Shown: positions 33,412 to 42,198, numbered from the stretch's first letter. The stretch: 64,000 nt of DNA from an uncultured Actinomycetes bacterium (GCA_903871335.1 CAIQGE010000008.1:1-64000), one strand, 5' to 3'. The notes: generated by a model from the letters alone, not told the origin. Made by a program: numbers and translations.

Positions 33412-33948
33412 ATGAATCGCGATGATGACATTGCGTCACTAAGTCGTTACGACAAAATGACGGTTCAAGATCAATTGGTGGGTGGGCTCCTCGTTATTCT
33501 CGGAGTACTTCTCGTCGCATCGCCACAGGGCACGTGGGTGTCGGTGTCGAAGACCGAGGGGTTCGGCGGTGTCATCGCTGCCGGCGCTGGACCATCGATG
33601 TTGACGCTGGTGTGCCTAGGTGTCGTGGTCGCGGTCACTGGTGTCATTGCTTTGCAGACACGCCACGCCATCTCGTTGACGGCACTCGGAATCTTGAGTC
33701 TCCTGGCGGTCTACGTCTCTTTCGTGACGAAGGCTAAGGCCGAGGCAATCGCGAAGGAAAGATATCGAGCTCTGGGTGATGGAGTTCTTGGACGCTGGAC
33801 GATTCATTGGAGTTTCTCAGAGAACGTCACGTGTATCACCGCTGTTGCACTCTTCATCGTGTTTGCCGTTCTCGTCGTTCAACGACAGTCGCGGATACGC
33901 CGAGAGGTTGACGTAAAAATTCCTCTGCAGTGGCTCGCACTACGCTGA
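33412..33948 (+). CDS. Membrane protein of unknown function
   Basis: A 178-residue protein with four hydrophobic stretches: about 22-40 (LVGGLLVILGVLLVASP), 62-80 (LTLVCLGVVVAVTGVIAL), 86-104 and 140-160 (ITAVALFIVFAVLVVQR). It ends in a basic tail. I see no catalytic or transporter motif. ATG 33412 is preceded by GGGAGGTG. The 117-base gap upstream (33295-33411) holds no recognisable gene, and the 45-base gap downstream contains the argF ribosome site. The codon pattern fits a real gene; family not recognised. Confidence 0.6.
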   Translation: MNRDDDIASLSRYDKMTVQDQLVGGLLVILGVLLVASPQGTWVSVSKTEGFGGVIAAGAGPSMLTLVCLGVVVAVTGVIALQTRHAISLTALGILSLLAVYVSFVTKAKAEAIAKERYRALGDGVLGRWTIHWSFSENVTCITAVALFIVFAVLVVQRQSRIRREVDVKIPLQWLALR

Positions 33949-33993
33949 ACACCTTCGGTGGGTGGATCTTCACCACCGCGAGGAGGAAAGCCG

Positions 33994-34989
33994 ATGTCAT
34001 CGCTACACGGACGAAGTCTGCTGCAGGACGCTGATCTCTCAGCCGAGGAATTCGGCCATCTCCTTGATTTGGCGGCCGCATTGCGTTCCGAAAAGCGCAG
34101 TGGTCGCGAGCATGCTCGCCTTACGGGTAAGAACATCGCCCTGGTGTTCGAAAAGGCCTCGACGCGAACTCGCTCAGCCTTCGATGTTGCCGCCCACGAT
34201 CAGGGCGCTCACACCACCCTCTTCAGTCCGCAGGACACCCACATTGGTGAGAAGGAATCCGTTGCCGATTACGCGCGCGTGATGGGACGAATGTTTGACG
34301 GCATCGAATTTCGTGGCAGCGCGCAGAGCGACGTCGAGGCGCTGTCGTCGTATTCCGGCGTACCCGTGTGGAACGGACTCACCGATGAATGGCACCCGAG
34401 TCAAGCGCTCGCGGACCTGTTGACCGTGCGTGACTATTCGGATCGACCGCTGTCCGAGGTCACCCTCGCCTACTGCGGTGATGCACGAAACAACGTGGCG
34501 AACTCCCTCCTCGTGTCGGGTGCCCTGATGGGAATGGACATTCGCCTGGGCGCCCCTTCGTCGCTCCAGCCCACCGACGAGGTGCGAGCGCTCGCGGATT
34601 CGTTGTCGTCCGTCTCAGGAGCTCGCATCACGATCACCGACGACGCGGCCGCGGCCGTGCGGGGTGCGGACTTTGTCTACACCGACGTGTGGGTCTCGAT
34701 GGGGGAGGGCGCCGAGAAGTGGGCGGAGCGAATTGAGCTGTTGCTGCCGTATCAAGTGAACGACGCGCTGATGGCGGCGACGGGTAAGGACGCCAAGTTC
34801 CTGCATTGTTTGCCGGCGTTCCACGATCTCGCGACGGGCGTCGGACGAAAGATCTACGAACAGTTCGGTCTTTCCGCTCTCGAAGTCACCCACGACGTCT
34901 TCGAATCCTCGGCGTCGGTGGTCTTTGATCAGGCGGAAAACCGTCTGCACACGACGAAAGCACTGCTCGTCGCCACACTCGCTGAGTAG
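33994..34989 (+). CDS. argF: Ornithine carbamoyltransferase
   Basis: A 331-residue transcarbamylase joining carbamoyl phosphate and ornithine to citrulline. The carbamoyl-phosphate loop is [12 protein letters not shown] (STRTR), the [14 protein letters not shown] segment binds ornithine/carbamoyl phosphate, and HCLPAFHD carries the catalytic Cys. The protein pattern ([25 protein letters not shown]) fits ArgF/ArcB of the larger type. ATG 33994 has an excellent AGGAGG site seven bases upstream; the longer frame lacks one. No other arginine genes are nearby, so the pathway genes must lie elsewhere. Confidence 0.95.
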   Translation: MSSLHGRSLLQDADLSAEEFGHLLDLAAALRSEKRSGREHARLTGKNIALVFEKASTRTRSAFDVAAHDQGAHTTLFSPQDTHIGEKESVADYARVMGRMFDGIEFRGSAQSDVEALSSYSGVPVWNGLTDEWHPSQALADLLTVRDYSDRPLSEVTLAYCGDARNNVANSLLVSGALMGMDIRLGAPSSLQPTDEVRALADSLSSVSGARITITDDAAAAVRGADFVYTDVWVSMGEGAEKWAERIELLLPYQVNDALMAATGKDAKFLHCLPAFHDLATGVGRKIYEQFGLSALEVTHDVFESSASVVFDQAENRLHTTKALLVATLAE

Positions 34990-35044
34990 GTGAGCACAGT
35001 TCCTCGCTGGTCCCTAGGATCAGCATCAAGGGGAGGGATGCCAC

Positions 35045-35611
35045 GTGACGCCAAGTGAGGCTGCGGCCACGGTGCGACCACGAGTGGCTATTTTCTTGCG
35101 TGGCATCAATGTCGGCGCGTACCACCGCGTCACGATGTCGACTCTGGTCGAAGCTCTGCGGGGCGCTGACATTGACGTCTCTCGCACGATTCTTCAATCG
35201 GGGAACCTCGTTGCGGACACCGACGCGAGTCCCCCTGACGTGACCACCAGAGTTCGCGCCACGTTGTTGTCCCGTTTGGGGTTCGACGTGCCGTGCGTCA
35301 CCTTTGACCGCGAGACGTTCCTCGTGGCGACTGACGCCCACCCACTCGCGCAGCCCGGCCGCGACGACCGGCTGCTCACCGTGGCCCTCAGTGACCCGGT
35401 CGTCGATGACGCCACGTTCGTGCGTTCGGGTCTCGAACACTTAGGGCCCGAGTTGGTACAGCGCGGCGCGTCGGTCGTCTACCAGTGGTGTCCGACGGGG
35501 GTGTCCAAGGCCGTCGACGTGGTGCGCACGATCGACCGCGTGACGGGAGGGGTCTCCACGCTTCGTAATTGGCGCACATTGCAACTCGTGCGCGGAGCCA
35601 TGGTCGCCTAG
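35045..35611 (+). CDS. DUF1697 family protein
   Basis: A 188-residue protein with the family's opening VAIFLRGINVGAYHRVTMSTLVEAL and the ILQSGNLV segment, followed by alternating helices and strands. DUF1697 proteins are widespread and structurally known but have no assigned activity. GTG 35045 is the first start after argF, with GGGAGG upstream. The stop overlaps the convergent FrhB-like gene in a CTAG palindrome. Confidence 0.88.
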   Translation: MTPSEAAATVRPRVAIFLRGINVGAYHRVTMSTLVEALRGADIDVSRTILQSGNLVADTDASPPDVTTRVRATLLSRLGFDVPCVTFDRETFLVATDAHPLAQPGRDDRLLTVALSDPVVDDATFVRSGLEHLGPELVQRGASVVYQWCPTGVSKAVDVVRTIDRVTGGVSTLRNWRTLQLVRGAMVA

Positions 35612-36879
35612 TGGCGAAGGAACACCGGCGCGCGGTGCGTGCCGGTGTAGGCCTTGACGTGACTCTCGAAATCAATGAAGAACGTGCCGTCGGGGTCGAA
35701 ATTGCGCTCGAGCGCCTCCACGGCGACTCGGCGATCGAAGGCGTCCAGCCGCAGGAGGGCCTGCGGGTCGTCGAGGTGTCGCAGATCGAGTGACCCGCGA
35801 GCGCTTTCGACCGCTTCACGACCGCGCTCGGACCGCACGAGGAGGCTCGTCCATCCGTCAGAAGATCCAACCGAGCCCACCGAAATGTCCGCCGAACGTC
35901 CAAGAAAGTCGGCACATTCGTCGCAGCCCTTCAGCGCGGCGCCGTGGAATTCCTTGATCGGTTCGTCCACCGCAATCGCGCCGTCGGCGTATTCCACGAT
36001 CAAGCGACCGCGAATCACGTCAATCTTGGAGACGCGTTCCATGTCCACGGTGCGGCGACGCTCTAATTCGTCGACGATGAGTTTCTCGTAGTTGAACGAC
36101 TTGGTGCACAAGAGAGCCACCGTCAAGACGACCGCGTCGACCCGATGGGCGCCCGTCGGCCACTTGCGCAGTTGCATGGCGGCGAGCCCCTGGACTTCAC
36201 AGGGTGTGCCGACGGTCGCGATGCGGGGCTTCGCGGGCAGCGAGTAGCGCGAGAGGTCGAGTTCCGCGAGCGCCATGGTTTGGTTGTAGAAGGATCCCGC
36301 GGCGGCGCGAACCTCCGCCGCGGTCGTGGCGATCGTCGCGACACCCTTCCACGACTCGTCGGGATCGCTGGAGGGCTTCGACACCAGGGCGCCGTCGATG
36401 GCGCCCGCGTCCAAAAGGGCACAGAGGAGGGCGGAGACCGCTCCACCGTCCTGAGCCCCGTCGGGCCTTCGTCCGGCCCGCACCGCGTAGGCCTCGAGCA
36501 CGCGGCCGAGACCGGCGCCGGGGTCGCTCCCGGTGATCTTCCAGTAGGGGTCACCCGGATCCGACCGCGTCACGACGTCCTCGGGCGCGAGGACAACTTC
36601 CGCGTCCGGCGTCGAAGGTGGCCACGTGGCTTCGTAGCGCAAGCCACCGCGGGGACAGAAGTTCCAGCACTGGGAGCATCCCGTGCACATCTTGATGAGC
36701 TCGGGAAGGTCCGTGTCCTTGTTGACACCAATCGAGTTTGACGGACACACCGCGACACAGGCACCGCACTGAATGCAGCGGTCCGCGTCAATCACGCCGG
36801 CCGCCAGTTCCCAGAACCACGTCTTGCCCGGCGGTTCGGCGATGGAGTTCATCTGTTCGCGAAGTTCGTATTGCTTCAT
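35608..36879 (-). CDS. FrhB/FpoF-type coenzyme F420 dehydrogenase beta subunit, partner of the siroheme reductase
   Basis: A 423-residue iron-sulfur flavoprotein. Two [4Fe-4S] ferredoxin motifs stand at the N-terminus: C35, C38, C41, C45 and C65, C68, C71, C75. Residues about 115-200 form an FrhB N-terminal domain (DGGAVSALLCALLDAGAIDGALV). The FrhB C-terminal domain follows, with ATVGTPCEVQGLAAMQ, LCTKSFNYEKL and LKGCDECADFLGRSADISVGSVGS, including the Cys residues conserved in F420H2 oxidases. The ATG overlaps the stop of the siroheme reductase gene (ATGA), so both are made together. The likely role is to take electrons from F420H2 and pass them through its clusters to the reductase, as in archaeal Fsr. 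F420 use is inferred. Confidence 0.82.
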   Translation of the reverse strand: MKQYELREQMNSIAEPPGKTWFWELAAGVIDADRCIQCGACVAVCPSNSIGVNKDTDLPELIKMCTGCSQCWNFCPRGGLRYEATWPPSTPDAEVVLAPEDVVTRSDPGDPYWKITGSDPGAGLGRVLEAYAVRAGRRPDGAQDGGAVSALLCALLDAGAIDGALVSKPSSDPDESWKGVATIATTAAEVRAAAGSFYNQTMALAELDLSRYSLPAKPRIATVGTPCEVQGLAAMQLRKWPTGAHRVDAVVLTVALLCTKSFNYEKLIVDELERRRTVDMERVSKIDVIRGRLIVEYADGAIAVDEPIKEFHGAALKGCDECADFLGRSADISVGSVGSSDGWTSLLVRSERGREAVESARGSLDLRHLDDPQALLRLDAFDRRVAVEALERNFDPDGTFFIDFESHVKAYTGTHRAPVFLRH

Positions 36880-38594
36880 CGGGCTTCTCCCTTGACCACT
36901 CGGCGCAGAGCGTCGAGTGGCACACTGCGACTCCAGGTCGTAAACGACTCGTCGTCCGTGCGCTCGTCGTGAAAGGTGGTGACGAGCCGGGTGATCGCAC
37001 TTTCTAAGTTGCGCGACGGTAGAGCGCCTTCCACCCAATTGAGAAATCCGGCGTCGGGACCCAGTGTTCCGCCCACGCCGAGGTCGTAGGCCTCGTCAAG
37101 AGACTCTCGAGACCGGTCGATGGCGCCACGTAGTCCAATGTCGGCGATCTGGGGCTGGGCGCACGAGGCCGAGCACCCCGAGACGTGCACGCGCAGTGGC
37201 GTGGTGCGCAGCGGACTCGACGCGGGCAGCTCGCCGAGGCGGGCGTCGAGACGCTGGGCGAGTTTGACGGCGCGCTCCTTGGTCTCGGTGATCGCGTAAC
37301 GACAGAACTCGTTTCCGGTGCAGGCCTGAATACCGCGCGTGAACGGTCCCGCGTTCGGGCTGTAGCGCTGAATGAGTTCTTCAGCCAGCAGGGCGTCTAC
37401 GCGGTCATTCGGGACGCCCGTCAGAATGAAATTCTGGTCCACGGTAAAGCGCACCGTGCCGTCGCCGTAGGCGTCGGCGAGTCGTGCTGCCTCCACGAGA
37501 TCGCGGCCGTTCATGCGTCCCACGGGCACCACGCAACCCACGTAGGAGAGCCCTTCTTGACGCTGCGGGTGCACACCCACGTGGTCGCGGCGATAGCCCG
37601 TGAGAACGGACTCGCCCGCGTTCAACGGTTCAAAACGCAGGCGTGCCAACAATTCGTCGCGGAAGCGCTCGGGACCGAGTTCCTGGGTGAGATATCGCAT
37701 GCGAGCGAGTCCACGATTTTCGCGATTCCCGAGTTCGCCGAAGAGTTGCGCGATCGCTCGAGCGAGTTCCACGGCTTGGTCCGGCGTGATGAAGATGTCG
37801 ATCGGCGTCGCGAGTCGCTCGCCGTCAGAGAGTCCACCACCCACGAGAACGTTGAAACCCGCCACGCCGTCGCGCGTGGCCGGCCAGAGCGCGATGTCGT
37901 TGATCTCGGCGCGGCAGCAGTTTTCCGTGCAGCTGCCGACCGCGATCTTGAACTTGCGAGGCAAATTGGCGTAGGTGCGGTTTCCGGTGAAGAACTCCGA
38001 AATTGCCTGCGCCGTGGCGAGGCCGTCGACGTGTTCGTGGGGGTCCACTCCGCTGACCGGACAACTCGTGACGTTACGTGCGCAGTCACCACACGCCTGA
38101 ATCGAAGTCAGTCCAACGCGAGCGAAGCGTTCCCAGATCTTTGGAATGGACGCCATCGTGAGCCAGTGCAACTGAATGGTCTGGCGCGTCGTGATGTCGG
38201 CGTAGTGATTGCCGAAGAGCGGATGATCAGTGGGTCCCTCCGCGAAGGCCTCGGCGGCGAGACCGACTTCACGAACCTGGGCGGAGCTCAACACGCCACC
38301 GGGAACTTTGATCCGCATCATGAAGGCGTCGCCGCCTTGTCGCTGCGGGTAGATGCCGACCCACTTAAGACGCTCGACCTCGCCCGGAACGGCGAACAAC
38401 GCCTCCGGACCTTTCTTGGCGTAGGTCGAAATGATCGCCTCGGCGACCTCAAATGGGTGCCGCCGTTGCTTCAGGAGCTCTTGTTCGTTGAGCTTGTGGA
38501 TCGTCCGGTAGGGGTTCAGGAACGACAAACCCGTCACCTGCGGTCCGTCGAGACGGAGACCGTACGGGTCGTCGGCGTCGCGATGATCGCTCAT
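36876..38594 (-). CDS. nirA: Siroheme-[4Fe-4S] nitrite/sulfite reductase (NirA/SirA type)
   Basis: A 572-residue reductase with the duplicated ferredoxin-type nitrite/sulfite reductase fold. The siroheme-cluster ligands are C425 and C431 (ACTGNEFCR) plus C474 and C478 (SGCSASC), the exact C-x5-C...C-x3-C spacing. The TETKE that follows the first pair is typical of nitrite reductases. Y82 and C168 (QACGDC) also sit where mycobacterial sulfite-reducing NirA has its Tyr-Cys pair, so the substrate is undecided. It transfers six electrons to NO2- or SO3(2-). ATG 38594 is divergent from the siroheme-making genes by 112 bases. No cysH, nitrate reductase or ferredoxin gene is adjacent. Confidence 0.9.
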   Translation of the reverse strand: MSDHRDADDPYGLRLDGPQVTGLSFLNPYRTIHKLNEQELLKQRRHPFEVAEAIISTYAKKGPEALFAVPGEVERLKWVGIYPQRQGGDAFMMRIKVPGGVLSSAQVREVGLAAEAFAEGPTDHPLFGNHYADITTRQTIQLHWLTMASIPKIWERFARVGLTSIQACGDCARNVTSCPVSGVDPHEHVDGLATAQAISEFFTGNRTYANLPRKFKIAVGSCTENCCRAEINDIALWPATRDGVAGFNVLVGGGLSDGERLATPIDIFITPDQAVELARAIAQLFGELGNRENRGLARMRYLTQELGPERFRDELLARLRFEPLNAGESVLTGYRRDHVGVHPQRQEGLSYVGCVVPVGRMNGRDLVEAARLADAYGDGTVRFTVDQNFILTGVPNDRVDALLAEELIQRYSPNAGPFTRGIQACTGNEFCRYAITETKERAVKLAQRLDARLGELPASSPLRTTPLRVHVSGCSASCAQPQIADIGLRGAIDRSRESLDEAYDLGVGGTLGPDAGFLNWVEGALPSRNLESAITRLVTTFHDERTDDESFTTWSRSVPLDALRRVVKGEAR

Positions 38595-38706
38595 GAGCGG
38601 GCCTCGGACCTGAAGAAAACGCGGTGAACCGCTCGTTGGCGCATGTTCCGACTATATATGACTGAATTAGTCGTGATTACAATCGGGTGACAACGATCGG
38701 AGTGGT
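38595..38706. promoter_or_regulatory. Divergent control region between the reductase and siroheme genes
   Basis: 112 bases, AT-richer than the flanks. GACTA (about 38649) and TAGTC (about 38667) form an inverted repeat around TATATGACTGAAT, and a TACAAT lies near 38679 as a possible -10 for the rightward genes. Such a symmetric site between nitrite/sulfite and siroheme genes could bind a nitrogen or sulfur regulator. No regulator gene is nearby, and the motif is not matched to a known family. Confidence 0.35.
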
Positions 38707-39351
38707 GTGACCCCCAGTGAGCTTCCCGCGGTGCTGCCCGTCGCGCTGACCCTGCGCGGACGGACGTGTCTGGTCGTAGGTGGTGGTCGTGTGGCGACTG
38801 ACAAGGTGCGCACGCTGCTCGCGGCCGACGCACGGGTCCACGTGGTTTCTCCAACGGTGACCGAGGAACTGGGACAACTGGTGAGCGAGCGCGAGGACGT
38901 CACGTGGCGCGCAGGGGAATTCGCGATCACCGATCTCGACGAGGTTCGGCTCGTCGTGACCGCGACGGCAAATCGAGACGTCGATGACCGCATCTACGCC
39001 TCGGCGGACGAACGCGGGCTCTGGGTGAACTCGGCGGATGATCCCGAGCGCTGTTCGTTCTATCTCACTGGCACTGTGCGTCGGGATCCCGTCGTGGTGG
39101 CCATTACGACCGCCGGTGCCTCACCCGCCATGGCCCGCTACCTGCGCGAACGTCTCGACGCGTACCTCGAGGCCGAGCTCGGCGATGTCGCGCGCATTCT
39201 CTACGACGTCCGTCGTGAGATCCTCGCCGCCGATGAGGGCAGCGAGGGACGTCCGTGGTCGGCCGCCATCACTGACGAACTCTTCGCCCTCGTACGCGAC
39301 GGACGCCTCGACGATGCGCGCCAGTACGTTCGCGCCCGGGTGGCACCGTGA
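38707..39351 (+). CDS. Precorrin-2 dehydrogenase / sirohydrochlorin ferrochelatase (CysG N-terminal or Met8 type)
   Basis: A 214-residue protein with a Rossmann start LTLRGRTCLVVGGGRVATDKV, VSPTVTEEL, an Asp in VTATANRDVDDRIY and NSADDPERCSFYLTGTVRRDPVVVAITTAGASPAMARYLRERLDAYL, the family's conserved core. It oxidises precorrin-2 with NAD and inserts iron to give siroheme. It corresponds to the first half of CysG; the methyltransferase half is the next, separate gene, coupled by GTGA. Together they supply the cofactor of the divergent reductase. Confidence 0.92.
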   Translation: MTPSELPAVLPVALTLRGRTCLVVGGGRVATDKVRTLLAADARVHVVSPTVTEELGQLVSEREDVTWRAGEFAITDLDEVRLVVTATANRDVDDRIYASADERGLWVNSADDPERCSFYLTGTVRRDPVVVAITTAGASPAMARYLRERLDAYLEAELGDVARILYDVRREILAADEGSEGRPWSAAITDELFALVRDGRLDDARQYVRARVAP

Positions 39352-40061
39352 CGGTCTACTTGGTGGGCGCAGGACCGGGAGACCCGGACCTCTTGACCCG
39401 TCGCGGTGCGTCCCTGCTCGCTAAGGCCGACGTCGTCATCGTGGATCGTCTGGTGGACCGTCGACTCCTCGACGAGGTGCGAAGCGACGCGCTGGTCATC
39501 AATGTCGGCAAACACCCTCGCGATGGAGCACGTTCGGTCTCTCAGGAGGAGATCAACGAACTCCTCATCACGCACGGACGCACCGCACCGTGCGTGGTGC
39601 GTCTGAAGGGTGGCGACCCGTTCGTCTTTGGTCGCGGAGGCGAAGAAGTCATCGCGTTGCGCTCGGCGGGGGTGAATGTCGAAGTTGTTCCAGGAATCTC
39701 GTCCGCCTTCGCCGTGCCCGCCCTCGCCGGTATTCCCGTCACGCATCGCGGTCTCAGCACGGCGGTGACCGTGGTCTCGGGTCACGACGTGAGCGACACC
39801 ACGTTGTTCGAAGACATCGGGCGCTCGTCGGCCACCGTCGTTGTTCTCATGGGCGTCGAAAATCGAACGGCAATTGCCGCAGCTCTACAACGTGGTGGTC
39901 GGTCCGCTACGACACCGGCCGCCGCGATTGAGTGGGGCTCAACGCCGCGCGAACGCACAGTACAAACGACGTTGGGGAAACTCGCCAATGTCACCCTCGC
40001 CGCGCCCGCGGTGCTCATTATCGGTGACGTGGCCGCATTGAGCGACGAGATGGGGCGTTAG
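39348..40061 (+). CDS. cobA: Uroporphyrinogen-III C-methyltransferase
   Basis: A 237-residue SAM-dependent methyltransferase. VYLVGAGPGDPDLLTRRG is the SUMT N-terminal signature, VRLKGGDPFVFGRGGEE the central SAM loop, VVPGISSAFAVPALAGIPVTHRG the second signature and ATVVVLMGVEN a further core strand. It methylates uroporphyrinogen III twice to precorrin-2, the branch point to siroheme and B12; B12 is also needed by NrdJ and IcmF in this window. It follows the ferrochelatase gene with a four-base overlap, and its stop overlaps the convergent anti-sigma gene (TTAG). Confidence 0.95.
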   Translation: MTVYLVGAGPGDPDLLTRRGASLLAKADVVIVDRLVDRRLLDEVRSDALVINVGKHPRDGARSVSQEEINELLITHGRTAPCVVRLKGGDPFVFGRGGEEVIALRSAGVNVEVVPGISSAFAVPALAGIPVTHRGLSTAVTVVSGHDVSDTTLFEDIGRSSATVVVLMGVENRTAIAAALQRGGRSATTPAAAIEWGSTPRERTVQTTLGKLANVTLAAPAVLIIGDVAALSDEMGR

Positions 40062-40312
40062 TCCTGATCCCGATGGAATTTCTCGAAGACGTCGAGCAAG
40101 CCGTCGAGCACGTCGGACGGCACGTCTTCGGGTGTGAGAGTTGAGGTGCTCGCGACGGTGACGCGCAACTGATCGAGGTACGCGGTACAGGCCGGACAAC
40201 CTGCGAGGTGGTGCTCGAGACGGCGACGCTCGCGCCACCCGAGCCCTCCGTCGAGGTACGAGCTGATCAGCGCGACGGCGTCGAGACAGCGGATGTTCTT
40301 CGTTAGCGCCAT
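40058..40312 (-). CDS. Zinc-finger (zf-HC2) anti-sigma factor, soluble
   Basis: An 84-residue protein with the ZAS signature: C near residue 9 (IRCLDAV), then HHLAGCPAC, giving the H-x3-C-x2-C zinc site. A helical C-terminal region follows. There is no membrane helix, so it acts in the cytoplasm and should bind the ECF sigma factor encoded directly upstream, releasing it on thiol oxidation or another signal. The start is ATG 40312, with AGGAGG seven bases upstream and its A shared with the sigma stop (TGATG). Confidence 0.88.
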   Translation of the reverse strand: MALTKNIRCLDAVALISSYLDGGLGWRERRRLEHHLAGCPACTAYLDQLRVTVASTSTLTPEDVPSDVLDGLLDVFEKFHRDQD

Positions 40313-40899
40313 CACTCACCTCCTCGCACGGTTGACTCTACGGCGTCACGAACCTTCGATCGACCGCGGTGCAAGATCACTCGCACGTTGGCGACGCTCA
40401 AGTCCAAGAGGTCGGCGACCTCCTCAGTAGATAGTCCCTCCACGTCGCGAAGCGTTACGACCGCCTGTTGGGGTTCGGGTAGCTCGCTAATCGCGGCGCG
40501 AACGGCGGCGAGCAGTGGCGCGGAGCTGAGCCGACCGTCGATGACGTCGGTGAATGGCGCGGGGGCCTCGCGCCACATGCCCCGCTCGTCGAAACGTTGC
40601 GCCTGACGCGGGTCGACGGGGTCAGTTGGAATCTGTCGGTGTTCACGCGTACCTGTCTTGCGAGCACGATTCACGAGAATACGTAGCAGCCACGTCTTGA
40701 ACGACGAACGACCTTCGAAGCTTGCCGCACCCTTCATGACCGCGATCCAGGTGTCCTGCGCGACATCTTCGGCGGTGGCGGCGGATCCCACGTAGTAACG
40801 AGCGACCTTGACGAGAGTGGGGTGGTAGCGCACGACTAATTCTCGAAAGGCGCTCGCGTCCCCGGCGACGACTCGTTGAAGCAGTGCCGCGTCGTCCAT
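40312..40899 (-). CDS. ECF RNA polymerase sigma factor
   Basis: A 195-residue sigma-70 family protein. Region 2 contains AFRELVVRYHPTLVKVARYYVG and EDVAQDTWIAVMKGAASFEGRSSFKTWLLRILVNRAR. Region 4 has ELPEPQQAVVTLRDVEGLSTEEVADLLDLSVANVRVILHRGRSKVR, the -35-binding helix-turn-helix. It is cotranscribed with its zf-HC2 anti-sigma factor, the usual two-gene unit. Targets are unknown. The divergent exported propeller gene 96 bases away is a candidate. A TACGCT lies eight bases before the ATG. Confidence 0.95.
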   Translation of the reverse strand: MDDAALLQRVVAGDASAFRELVVRYHPTLVKVARYYVGSAATAEDVAQDTWIAVMKGAASFEGRSSFKTWLLRILVNRARKTGTREHRQIPTDPVDPRQAQRFDERGMWREAPAPFTDVIDGRLSSAPLLAAVRAAISELPEPQQAVVTLRDVEGLSTEEVADLLDLSVANVRVILHRGRSKVRDAVESTVRGGE

Positions 40900-40995
40900 G
40901 ACAAGGAAGCGTACTGACCGCAGAGCTCGTGTGTAACGCGATGGAGAGTGGCGGAACTGTAGTGCGGCACCTTCGCCACTACCAAGGAGATTGCA
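40900..40995. promoter_or_regulatory. Divergent region with nested inverted repeats and an ECF-like GGAACT
   Basis: This 96-base gap holds GTGGCG...CGCCAC and GTAGTG...CACTAC, two overlapping inverted repeats around 40948-40983, and GGAACT at about 40953, similar to ECF -35 elements. AAGGAG precedes ATG 40996. Whether the neighbouring sigma factor reads this promoter is inference only. Confidence 0.3.
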
Positions 40996-42138
40996 ATGAA
41001 ACTCACCTCATCCCTGCGGACGCTCGCGGCGAGCGCGATGCTCGTCGCCGTGGGCACCGCCGGCGTCAGCGTCGCCGGAGCGACGACGACCCCCGTTGTC
41101 CCGCCCACGCACGCGCTCTTCGTTGAGACCGACGCGACGGCCGGTAATCAAATTCTGAGTTATCTACGCGCCAGTGACGGCACCGTGAACTTCGCGGGTT
41201 CCTACGCGACTGGTGGACTCGGTGGCGTGGCCGTGGGAGCAACGGCCGACCCCCTCGCCTCGCAGGGTGGACTTCTGCTCACTAGATCGGGCACGCGACT
41301 CGTCGCGACGAACGCCGGCTCCAACACCCTGTCCGTGTTCGCCGTGACGGGCACGTCCCTGCAGCTCGTACAGAAGATTTCCTCACAGGGTTTCTTCCCC
41401 AACTCGCTCGCCGCGTACGGTGACCTCGTCACGGTGCTGAACGCTGGTGGCAACGGGAACGTCGTGTCGTACCACTGGGTAAATGGCCTCCTCGTACCAC
41501 TCGCGGGACAGGTGCGCAACTTGACTCTCGGCAACACGAATCCGCCGAACTTCGTGGCCGGACCTGGTGAAGTCAATTACTCCCCGAACGGCAAGTTCCT
41601 GATCGTCGCGGACAAGCACTCGACCAACACGTTCACGGTCTTCACCGTCTCGAGTGCGGGCGTCCTCGGCGCGACCGCGGTCACGACGGCCGCTCAGAAC
41701 GCCGTGCCGTTCGCGTTCGTGTTCTCGCCCAGCGGCGCCATCGTGGCGGCCGAAGCGTCGAACAGTTCGGTGAGCTCGTACTCGCTCACGAACACCGGAG
41801 CCCTGACCGCACTCGGCACAGCCACCGATGGCGCGAAGGCCCTGTGCTGGATTGCCTCCGCGCGTGGTTACTACTTCGGTTCCAACGCGGGTAGCGCGAC
41901 GTTGAGTTCCTTCACCGTGGCGGCCAACGGGACCGTGTCGCTGTTGAATGCCACCGCGGCGTCGACGCACGCGGGTACGACCGATGAGGTCACCTCCGCC
42001 GACGGCCACTTCCTGTACGTCGAAAGCGGCGGCGCGGGTGCGCTCGACGTCTTCGCCGTCTCGACCACGGGTGTACTCAGCCCGGTGGAAACGCTGTGGA
42101 ACCTGCCGGTTGCGAGCGAGGGTTTGGCGATCAGCTAA
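40996..42138 (+). CDS. Exported lactonase-like seven-bladed beta-propeller protein
   Basis: A 380-residue protein with a clear signal peptide (MKLTSSLRTLAASAMLVAVG..., cut near AGA at about 29). The mature part shows repeated blades of the 6-phosphogluconolactonase/YVTN type: NTLSVFAVTGTSLQLVQ, FTVFTVSSAGVLG, SSVSSYSLTNTGALTAL, ATLSSFTVAANGTVS and GALDVFAVSTTGVL. Enzyme activity is not certain; many exported members have no known substrate. It is divergent from the ECF sigma factor and may be controlled by it. A strong hairpin follows. Confidence 0.8.
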   Translation: MKLTSSLRTLAASAMLVAVGTAGVSVAGATTTPVVPPTHALFVETDATAGNQILSYLRASDGTVNFAGSYATGGLGGVAVGATADPLASQGGLLLTRSGTRLVATNAGSNTLSVFAVTGTSLQLVQKISSQGFFPNSLAAYGDLVTVLNAGGNGNVVSYHWVNGLLVPLAGQVRNLTLGNTNPPNFVAGPGEVNYSPNGKFLIVADKHSTNTFTVFTVSSAGVLGATAVTTAAQNAVPFAFVFSPSGAIVAAEASNSSVSSYSLTNTGALTALGTATDGAKALCWIASARGYYFGSNAGSATLSSFTVAANGTVSLLNATAASTHAGTTDEVTSADGHFLYVESGGAGALDVFAVSTTGVLSPVETLWNLPVASEGLAIS

Positions 42139-42156
42139 TCCCACGACGATCGTCAC

Positions 42157-42196
42157 CACTGTGCGGACGCCCCCCTCGTGGGGCGTCCGCACAGTG
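42157..42196. terminator. Hairpin between the convergent propeller and MFS genes
   Basis: A perfect 17-base stem, CACTGTGCGGACGCCCC with its complement GGGGCGTCCGCACAGTG, and a 6-base loop. There is no T run, but it fills the 60-base gap between two convergent genes and probably stops transcription in both directions. Confidence 0.8.
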
Positions 42197-42198
42197 CG

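Noticed and set aside
37185-38627. Open frame of 480 codons on the plus strand
   Set aside because: Antisense of the siroheme reductase; no recognisable motif and biased composition.
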